A DNA stretch of 64,000 nt from Oleispirillum sp963678075 (lineage in GTDB: Bacteria > Pseudomonadota > Alphaproteobacteria > Rhodospirillales > Rhodospirillaceae), in assembly GCA_963678075.2 (NCBI GenBank), contig CAXXPK010000007.1, forward strand, positions 1 through 64,000. Direction: 5' to 3'. The translations under genes were made by a program, and so were the position numbers. Of this stretch, positions 57,676-64,000 are shown piece by piece. The number at the start of each line of letters is the position of its first letter. Within the stretch, counting starts at the first letter, position 1. The notes under the pieces were generated by a model. It saw nothing but the letters and a program-made list of their open reading frames with translations. It was not told where the DNA came from and made no database searches.

Positions 57676-59309
57676 GTGAGTTCCACCAAGAATTCGGCGC
57701 GCGACCGCTTCGTTTCCCTGGCCTTCTGCTGGGGAGAGGTTCTATTCGAAATCACGGACCGTTATCAAATCCTGTTCGTCGGCGGAATCACCGAGATTCT
57801 GTTCGGCTGCACCCCTGAGAGTCTGACCGGAAAAAGCTTCCTCGACTTGGTCGGCGTGCAGGCACAAAAGGTGGTGCGCACCGTTCTGACCCATGCCCGG
57901 CAGTAAGGCGGGCGCTTCCAGGATCTTTACATCTCGATCGAACGACACGACCACCGCACCCAAATCTGTCAGATCGCCGGCTATTACGCCGCCCCCGAGG
58001 AAAACGCCAAATCCGGCCACTATTTTCTGTCGCTGAAACTGATGCCCAACGCCCACCTGGAACGGACGATGAGCCACGCCGACGGCTTCTGCGACGCGGA
58101 TTCGTTCTGCGACATGGCGAACGAGGCCATGGCACGGCGACGCGACGCCAAGCTCTCGTTGATTTCGATCCCCGACCTGCAGAATCTGTTTGGCGAAATG
58201 GGGCGTGGCGAGCAGCGCAACATCCGGCTGGCGATTAGTTCCTTCCTGCATGCCCTGGCCCTCGACCAGAAGGAAGCGGAAACCGTGGGCTTGGGCAAGT
58301 ATGCCCTGGTCCATTCCGACGCCACCGATATCGACAACTTGCGCGACGAGTTGGCCTCGCTTTTGTCCTCGATCACCGCGCACGACAACATCGACGTGCG
58401 CACCGCCACCATATCCGGACAGGAAGACGTCGATCCCGAGGACCTTGCCAAGGGCATCGTCTATGCCATCAACCAGTTCAAGGAAAGCGAGGGCCAGAGC
58501 CTGACTCTTTCCTTGCTTAACGCCAACTTCGCGGAACTGGCGGAGGAAGCGGTAAAAACCGTCTCGCTGTTCCGCAACGTCGTCGCCCACTCCAACTTTT
58601 CCATCGTCTTCCAGCCGATCGTCAGCCTGAAGGACGGCGCCCTCCACCATTACGAGGTGTTGAGCCACTTCCAGGGAAAATTCGGCGAATCGCCCTATCG
58701 CTATATCTGCTTCGCCGAGAAAACCGGCCTGATTTCCAGTTTCGACTTCGCGGTGCGGCAAAAGACCGTCGATTGGCTGGAAAGAAACGGCAAGATCGAA
58801 GGCATCCGAATGGCGGTCAACATGTCGGGGTAGTCCCTGCTGAATCCGACCTACCGCCAGCGCGTTGACGAGCTGCTGAGCGCGAAGCCCTGGCTTAAGG
58901 ATTATCTGATCTTCGAACTGACCGAATCCTTGCGGGTCGAGGACCTGCAGACCGCCGACATCTACATCCAGTACCTGCGCGGCAAGGGCCTGCCGGTCTG
59001 TCTGGACGACTTCGGCGCGGGTGCGGCCAGCTCAACTATCTGAGTGCGATGGCGGTCGATGTGGTGAAATTGGACGGCGCGGCGGTGGAAAACACCATCG
59101 GCACCCCACGCGGTCGTGCCCTCATGAAGGCGATGGGGGCATTCTGTCGCGAACTGAAGGTCGAGACCATCGGCGAGATGGTCAATAGCAAGGAAAAGCT
59201 GGCGTTCCTGCAGGATTGCCAAATCGACTTTTGCCAGGGATATCTGTTCGGAAAGGGGGAACTTTCCCCCGTGGATGTCTCCGCGGTCACCACGCCCCTG
59301 TTCGTTTAG
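57676..59309 (+). pseudogene. PAS-EAL domain protein (c-di-GMP phosphodiesterase-like), disrupted
   Basis: GTG 57676 behind AAAGGA starts a PAS-like domain (YQILFVGGITEILFGCTPES). A TAA at 57904-57906 (ARQ*GGRF) interrupts it, and the middle region runs on in the same frame. The EAL domain begins HSNFSIVFQPIVSLKDGALH, with the motif degenerate (HHYEVLSHF instead of EAL), then TAG at 58831-58833 (NMSG*SLLN, where Gln is usual). ELTESLR and CLDDFGAG follow, and a one-base loss near 59029 shifts the frame; the end reads openly to TAG 59309. Dead as written, and its ancestor was probably a non-catalytic EAL. Confidence 0.84.
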
Positions 59310-59316
59310 GCCACGA

Positions 59317-59748
59317 TCACACGGCGGCCAAGGCGCGGATGCGTTCGAGCATCGAAAACAGACCGTTGCGGCGGCTGGGACTCAAGTGTTGATCGAGCCC
59401 CAGTTGATGAAGGAAGGCTTCGGCGTCGATCGCCGCGATTTCGGCCTTCAGGCGCCCCGAATACAGAATATGCAGGATGCTGATCAATCCGCGCACGATG
59501 TAGGCGTCGCTGTCGGCGACCAGATCCAGGCAGACGCGACCCGCCGCATCGACACGCTCGCGACCGATCATCCAGACCTGACTGGTGCAACCGCGAACCT
59601 TAGTCGCCTCGGTCTTCAGTGCCTCGTCCATCGGCGGCAATCCCTTGCCGAGTTCGATGATATAGGCATAGCGCTCTTCCCAATCGTCCAGAAACCCAAA
59701 GGTTTCCTTCAGATCCTCAAGCTCCACCCGTTCCGTTGTCTCGCCCAT
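59317..59748 (-). CDS. sufE: Cysteine desulfuration protein SufE
   Basis: This 143-residue protein accepts persulfide sulfur from SufS. The acceptor Cys lies in VRGCTSQVWMIG. LEDLKETFGFLDDWEERYAY is the typical N-terminal helix. Start ATG 59748 is chosen because residues upstream lack family similarity. Last gene of the suf cluster, 40 bp after sufT. Confidence 0.92.
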   Translation of the reverse strand: MGETTERVELEDLKETFGFLDDWEERYAYIIELGKGLPPMDEALKTEATKVRGCTSQVWMIGRERVDAAGRVCLDLVADSDAYIVRGLISILHILYSGRLKAEIAAIDAEAFLHQLGLDQHLSPSRRNGLFSMLERIRALAAV

Positions 59749-59788
59749 CGTTTTCCCCGGAAAAATCCGCCCCACCCGTCGCCCTGGC

Positions 59789-60265
59789 TTAGAAACAGTC
59801 CAGCAACATCCGCGCGGCTTCGGATATGCAATCCGGGGACCACGGCGGATCCCACACCATATAGACCTCGACAACGCCGACGCCGCGCACCCGGGCGACG
59901 GCTTCCGCCACCTCGACCGGCAACTCCCCGGCCACCGGACAGCCCGGCGCGGTCAGGGTCATGCGGATTTTCACGTCGCCGTCCCGCGACCGCAGAATGT
60001 CGTAGATCAAGCCCAGATCGTAGATGTTGATCGGAATCTCCGGATCGTGAACCTGACGCAGCGCCTCGACGATCGGCTCGTCGTTTTCCAGCGGCGGCAA
60101 CCCCGGCTGTATCGGCAAGCCGACCCGCGCCACCAGATCCTCGGCTCCCATCGCCTCGGCCTCGGCGGAGGGATCGGCGATATCGTCGCTCCAATCTTCA
60201 TCCTTCGGCGAGGAATCCGCCGGTTTCGTGAACTCGTCCATGGAAAATTCGTTGCCTTCCGCCAT
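59789..60265 (-). CDS. sufT: SufT / MIP18-like (DUF59) Fe-S assembly protein
   Basis: 158 residues with an acidic N-terminal extension, then DUF59: EALRQVHDPEIPINIYDLGL, the conserved Thr/Cys in MTLTAPGCPVAGELP, and VVEVYMVWDPPWSPD. It helps Fe-S maturation, especially lipoyl synthase and aconitase. It lies between sufS and sufE; 10 bp separate it from sufS. Confidence 0.9.
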   Translation of the reverse strand: MAEGNEFSMDEFTKPADSSPKDEDWSDDIADPSAEAEAMGAEDLVARVGLPIQPGLPPLENDEPIVEALRQVHDPEIPINIYDLGLIYDILRSRDGDVKIRMTLTAPGCPVAGELPVEVAEAVARVRGVGVVEVYMVWDPPWSPDCISEAARMLLDCF

Positions 60266-60275
60266 GTCCTGGAAC

Positions 60276-61529
60276 CTATCGCAACAGGGCCAAAGCCCGT
60301 TCAACGCCCTCGGCCAGGGCATCCGCCTCGGCACGGGTACTGTAAAGAGCGAACGACGCCCGCGTCGTCGCCGAAACCCCCATCCGCACCATCAGGGGCT
60401 GCGCGCAATGATGCCCGGCCCGCACCGCGATGCCGCGCTGATCCAACAGGGTCGCGATGTCGGACGGATGCGCGCCTTCGACCACGAAGGAGATCACGGC
60501 GCCCTTGTCCGGCGCGGCACCGATGATCCGCAACCCCGGAATGCGCGTCAACAGATCGGCGGCATACGCCGACACCTCCGCCTCGTGGTCGTGGATGCGG
60601 TCGAGCCCCAGGGCCTCGACATAATCGATGGCGGCGGCCAGGCCCATCGCCTCGACGATCATCGGCGTCCCCGCCTCGAATCGCGCGGGCGGTTCCGCCC
60701 AGGTGCTGCGTTCGAAGGTCACCGTCTCGATCATGTCGCCGCCGCCCTTGTAGGGCGGCAGGATCTCCAGGATCTCCCGCTTGCCGTAAAGCACACCGAC
60801 GCCAGTCGGACCATAGATCTTGTGGCCGGTGATCGCATAGAAATCGACGTCCAGGTCTTGCACGTCCACCCGCTGGTGCACCGCCCCCTGGCAACCATCG
60901 ACCACGATCCTGGCCCCCGCCGCGTGGGTGGCGGCGGCGATCCGTTTGATCGGCATGATGGTCCCCAACACGTTGGACATATGGGCCACCGCCACCAGCT
61001 TGACCTTCGGCCCCAGCATCGCGGTGAAGGCATCGAAGTCGAAGACTCCCGCATCGGTCACCGGAATCGGCCGCACCACCGCGCCGGTGGCGGCGGCGGC
61101 CAACTGCCAGGGAACGATGTTGGAGTGATGCTCGCTTTCGCAGACCAGAATCTCGTCCCCCGCCTTCAGAAAGGCCTGGGCATGGCAGCGCGCCGCCATG
61201 TTAAGAGCGTCGGTGCCGCCCGAGGTAAAAATGATTTCCGATGCGTCGCGGGCATTCAGGAAGCGCCGCACGGTTTCGCGCGCCGCTTCGTAGCGGGTGG
61301 TCGCCGCGTCCGACAAGGCATGGATGCCACGGTGTACGTTGGCATAAGCCGTGCGGTACATAACATCCATCGCGTCCAACACCCGCACCGGCTTTTGCGC
61401 CGAGGCGGCGCTGTCCAGAAAGACCAGCGGCTTGCCGTGAACGGTGGTGCTCAGAATCGGGAAATCCCGCCGCGCGGCGGCAACGTCGAACGCCCCCGCC
61501 GACGCCCCCCGGATCAACGGCACGTTCAT
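60276..61529 (-). CDS. sufS: Cysteine desulfurase SufS
   Basis: 417-residue PLP enzyme. VFLDSAASAQKP opens it, TSGGTDALNMAA is near the PLP site, the PLP lysine is in AITGHKIYGPTGVG, and the mobile-loop catalytic Cys is in VRAGHHCAQPLM. It releases sulfur from cysteine for SufBCD via SufE. Its ATG overlaps the sufD stop (61526-61529). Confidence 0.94.
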   Translation of the reverse strand: MNVPLIRGASAGAFDVAAARRDFPILSTTVHGKPLVFLDSAASAQKPVRVLDAMDVMYRTAYANVHRGIHALSDAATTRYEAARETVRRFLNARDASEIIFTSGGTDALNMAARCHAQAFLKAGDEILVCESEHHSNIVPWQLAAAATGAVVRPIPVTDAGVFDFDAFTAMLGPKVKLVAVAHMSNVLGTIMPIKRIAAATHAAGARIVVDGCQGAVHQRVDVQDLDVDFYAITGHKIYGPTGVGVLYGKREILEILPPYKGGGDMIETVTFERSTWAEPPARFEAGTPMIVEAMGLAAAIDYVEALGLDRIHDHEAEVSAYAADLLTRIPGLRIIGAAPDKGAVISFVVEGAHPSDIATLLDQRGIAVRAGHHCAQPLMVRMGVSATTRASFALYSTRAEADALAEGVERALALLR

Positions 61530-62857
61530 GCCTTTTCTCCTTCGCGACGGCTCAACCAAGTTTCGGCACGGGCATGGAACGCCACGCGCACCGCCGGATG
61601 TTGGATGGTGTCGAAGGCCTCGCCCAGGAAGGCCCGCATCAGAAGCGCGCGCGCCGTCGCCTCGTCGATGCCGCGCGAACGCAGGAAGAACAACTGGTCG
61701 GGGTCCATTTCGCCGACCGTCGCGCCGTGGCTGCACTTGACGTCATTGGCATAGATGAGCAGTTCCGGCTTGCAATCGACCTCGGCGTTGCGCGACAGCA
61801 ACAGCCCCTTGTGCAACTGGTTGCCGACGATGCGCTGCGCATCGCGAAAGACATGCACCTTGCCCTGAAAAATACCGCGACCGTGGTCGTCGAGGATCCC
61901 CTTGAACACCTGATCGGTGGTGGTTTCCGGCGCGATGTGTTCGATCACGGTGGTGGTGTCGCAGACCGCCGCGTCGCGCACCCCATAGGCGCCGTTCAAC
62001 CGCGCGCAACCGCCCACCCCCAGCATCCTTAGGCGCATCTCGTGACGGGCCGTTTTGCCGCCCAGTTGCAGGGCGAAACCTTCATAATGGACACCCGCCG
62101 CCATGTCGCAGCGCCCGACCGAGACATGGGTCGCTGCGGCGCCCTGGGCCTGCAGGACATAGTGGGAAAGACTGGCGTTCTCGCCCAGGGAAATGTCGGT
62201 CACCGCGTTCACCGCATAGACGTCATCGGCGGGACCGCGGAAGGTTTCGACCAGGGTCAGGGCAGCCCCCGCCCCCACCGTCACCAGCAAACGGGGAAAG
62301 GCGATGCGCGGCTGGGTAGCGGCGGTGGAAACCGCCACCACCTCGACCACCGGCGCCACCGCGACCCCGGCATCGACCCGCAGCACCGCGCCGTCGTCCA
62401 GATAGGCGGTGGCCAGCGCCGCCATCGGCGCGCCGGAAAAATCGACGTCGCGGTCCAGTGCCTGGATCACCGCGTCGTCACCGGCATCGAGACAGACCCG
62501 CAGGGAGCGCAGGGAAACCCCGGGGATATCGAAAACGTTGGACAACGGCGCGATGAAGCGACCGTCCACCAGGACGATGCGCAACACCGGTCCCTCGACC
62601 CCCGCTCCGGCGATTTCTCGGGGGAGAACCGCGCCCGCGTCCGCCCGCCGGAAGCCGACGGTTTCCAAATCCTTCAGGCGCGTGTACTTCCACGCCTCGA
62701 CCTTCGCATGCGGCAACCCCTGGACACGATAGGTGGAGGCCGCCACCGCCCGCATCGTCGCGATGCGGGGGTTCAAGGTTCCCGGCAGGGCGGCGGCGAC
62801 CGCCGTGTAGTTTTCCAGCAAAGGCGCCACGGGTTGGCTGTGTGTCATCGTGGACAT
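61526..62857 (-). CDS. sufD: Fe-S scaffold protein SufD
   Basis: 443-residue β-helix partner of SufB. The C-terminal SufBD core reads LDDHGRGIFQGKVHVFRDAQ, VDCKPELLIYANDVKCSHGA and LFFLRSRGIDEATARALLM. ATG 62857 (MSTMTHS); ATG 62848 is an alternative with better spacing to GAGAAG. It overlaps or abuts sufC closely. Confidence 0.93.
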   Translation of the reverse strand: MSTMTHSQPVAPLLENYTAVAAALPGTLNPRIATMRAVAASTYRVQGLPHAKVEAWKYTRLKDLETVGFRRADAGAVLPREIAGAGVEGPVLRIVLVDGRFIAPLSNVFDIPGVSLRSLRVCLDAGDDAVIQALDRDVDFSGAPMAALATAYLDDGAVLRVDAGVAVAPVVEVVAVSTAATQPRIAFPRLLVTVGAGAALTLVETFRGPADDVYAVNAVTDISLGENASLSHYVLQAQGAAATHVSVGRCDMAAGVHYEGFALQLGGKTARHEMRLRMLGVGGCARLNGAYGVRDAAVCDTTTVIEHIAPETTTDQVFKGILDDHGRGIFQGKVHVFRDAQRIVGNQLHKGLLLSRNAEVDCKPELLIYANDVKCSHGATVGEMDPDQLFFLRSRGIDEATARALLMRAFLGEAFDTIQHPAVRVAFHARAETWLSRREGEKA

Positions 62858-62861
62858 CTTC

Positions 62862-63620
62862 TCACGCCGCGTTGCCGGTGTAGTCCGCGTAGCCGGTCTT
62901 TTCCAACTGCCGCGCCAAATCCGGGCCACCGGTTTCGACGATGCGCCCGCCCGCCAGCACATGCACCACGTCGGGAACGATGTAATCCAGCAGGCGCTGA
63001 TAGTGGGTGATCACCAGAAACGAACGATCCGGCGCGCGCTGCGCGTTGACGCCCTCCGCGACGATACGCAGGGCGTCGATGTCCAGACCGGAATCGGTTT
63101 CGTCCAGGATCGCCAGTTTCGGCGCCAGCACCGCCATTTGCAGCATTTCGTTGCGTTTCTTTTCGCCACCGGAAAAGCCCACGTTCAGGGGGCGTTTCAA
63201 CATCTCGTCGGGCAGTTGCAACAACTTCGCCTTTTCCCGCAGCAGCTTCAGAAAGGCCATCGGGTCCATTTCCTTTTCGCCACGCGCCTTCCTTTGCGCG
63301 TTGAACGCGGTCTTCAGGAAGATGGTGTTGGTGACGCCGGGAATTTCCACCGGATACTGAAAGGCCAGGAACAAACCAAGGGCGGCGCGTTCCTCGGGCT
63401 CCAGTTCCAGCACGTTCACGCCGTTGAAGGTCACCGAACCGCCGGTCACGGTGTACCCCGGACGCCCGGAAATCACGTGCGCCAGGGTGCTTTTACCGGA
63501 CCCGTTCGGCCCCATGATGGCGTGCACCTTGCCGGGTTCGACGACCAGGGAAATCCCTTGCAGAATTTCCTTGTCCTCGACGCTGATGCGCAAATCCTTG
63601 ATGATGATGCCGTTGTTCAT
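62862..63620 (-). CDS. sufC: Fe-S assembly ATPase SufC
   Basis: 252-residue ABC-type ATPase. Walker A is MGPNGSGKSTLAHVI, the signature FSGGEKKRNEMLQ and Walker B LAILDETDSGLD, with FLAFQYPVEIPGV specific to SufC. It powers SufBCD scaffold rearrangement. Complete; separated from sufB by 25 bp. Confidence 0.95.
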   Translation of the reverse strand: MNNGIIIKDLRISVEDKEILQGISLVVEPGKVHAIMGPNGSGKSTLAHVISGRPGYTVTGGSVTFNGVNVLELEPEERAALGLFLAFQYPVEIPGVTNTIFLKTAFNAQRKARGEKEMDPMAFLKLLREKAKLLQLPDEMLKRPLNVGFSGGEKKRNEMLQMAVLAPKLAILDETDSGLDIDALRIVAEGVNAQRAPDRSFLVITHYQRLLDYIVPDVVHVLAGGRIVETGGPDLARQLEKTGYADYTGNAA

Positions 63621-63645
63621 TGTTTTTGTCTCCGTTTCGACGGCG

Positions 63646-64000
63646 TCAGCCGACACTGCCTTCCAGACTAATCCCCACCAGTTTCTGCGCCTCGACCGCG
63701 AATTCCATCGGCAAATTCTGCAAGACCTCCTTGCAGAACCCATTGACGATCAAGGCCACCGCCTCCTCCGGCGAAAGGCCGCGCTGCCGGCACAAGAACA
63801 ACTGGTCGTCGCTGATGCGCGCGGTCGTCGCCTCGTGTTCGATGGTGGAAATCGGCATGCGGCTTTCGATATAGGGCACGGTGTGCGCGCCGCACTTGTC
63901 GCCGATCAACAGACTGTCGCACTGGCTGTAGTTGCGCGCCCCCACCGCCCCCGGCAACACCCGCACCAGCCCGCGATAAGTGTTGTCGGAATGTCCGGCG
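63646..64000 (-). CDS. sufB: Fe-S scaffold protein SufB, C-terminal part (runs off the window)
   Basis: The last ~117 codons show typical SufB sequence: NTYRGLVRVLPGAVGARNYS, SLLIGDKCGAHTVPYIE, TIEHEATTARISDDQLFLC with the conserved Glu/His cluster, and GFCKEVLQNLPMEFAVEA. The 5' part continues beyond 64000. Confidence 0.95.
   Translation of the reverse strand, partial: AGHSDNTYRGLVRVLPGAVGARNYSQCDSLLIGDKCGAHTVPYIESRMPISTIEHEATTARISDDQLFLCRQRGLSPEEAVALIVNGFCKEVLQNLPMEFAVEAQKLVGISLEGSVG

Noticed and set aside
10524..58833. Reassignment of TAG/TAA to glutamine as a genetic code variant
   Set aside because: Intact genes in the same window end normally with TAA and TAG (for example motB, the CoADR fusion, the cold-shock gene, mpl), and tpsB, suf and hemA contain no internal TAR. 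Mutation is the simpler reading.

Overview
The window is GC-rich DNA, most likely from an alphaproteobacterium. A C4-pathway 5-aminolevulinate synthase (hemA), a suf operon, MotA/MotB and the 16S 5' sequence all fit this; Rhodospirillales is my inference. A core of intact housekeeping genes is interleaved with many broken accessory genes and with two kinds of insertion sequence, called here IS-A (IS5-like, about 1.53 kb, carries a passenger gene) and IS-B (IS5/IS427-like, about 0.84 kb, frameshifted transposase, prefers CTAG targets).

Layout. 0-7 kb: the end of an efflux adaptor, a ruined RND pump, an O-methyltransferase, an OpgC-type acyltransferase flanked by two SGNH hydrolases (one broken), and tRNA-Cys. 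7-9.7 kb: stub of a TDT-type transporter, a truncated IS-A, a complete-length IS-B, stub of a CHASE2 cyclase. 9.9-12.7 kb: wreck of a type I secretion locus (FecR/RTX protein, ABC exporter, HlyD). 12.8-20 kb: motAB, a nonsense-carrying MBL hydrolase, SAM-hydroxide adenosyltransferase, a 3-hydroxyisobutyrate dehydrogenase-like gene, a CoA-disulfide-reductase/rhodanese fusion and a diguanylate cyclase. 20-22.5 kb: a broken TRAP transporter. 22.7-29.2 kb: chemoreceptor, response-regulator/GGDEF and hybrid kinase (both broken), single-domain receiver. 29.2-31.6 kb: divergent ldcA and mpl (peptidoglycan recycling). 31.6-33.7 kb: perfect 28-bp inverted repeat, tRNA fragment, IS-B joined to a truncated IS-A. 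33.7-40.8 kb: a two-partner secretion locus of contact-dependent-inhibition type (tpsB, broken cdiA-like tpsA, AT-rich toxin tip, candidate immunity gene). 40.8-42.8 kb: complete IS-A abutting the first ~190 nt of a 16S rRNA gene with its leader and promoter. 42.9-49.4 kb: lipoprotein, SPOR/TPR lipoprotein, CYTH-CHAD, double cold-shock protein, hemA, thioesterase. 49.5-57.6 kb: broken GH1, truncated IS-B fused in frame to an ABC transporter, lytic transglycosylase, GH65 with an altered catalytic motif, another IS-B. 57.7-59.3 kb: broken PAS-EAL protein. 59.3-64 kb: suf operon read right to left (sufB-C-D-S-T-E).

Reading the whole: genes for heme, Fe-S clusters, cell wall and the flagellar stator are intact, while transport, secretion, signalling and glycosidase genes carry nonsense codons, frameshifts and deletions. 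Several premature stops lie where Gln or Trp is expected. This looks like recent, selective gene decay with IS expansion, not uniform sequencing error. The best candidate for an interesting system is the tpsB-cdiA-toxin-immunity cluster at 33.7-40.8 kb; the IS-A passenger gene is the most plausible undescribed family.
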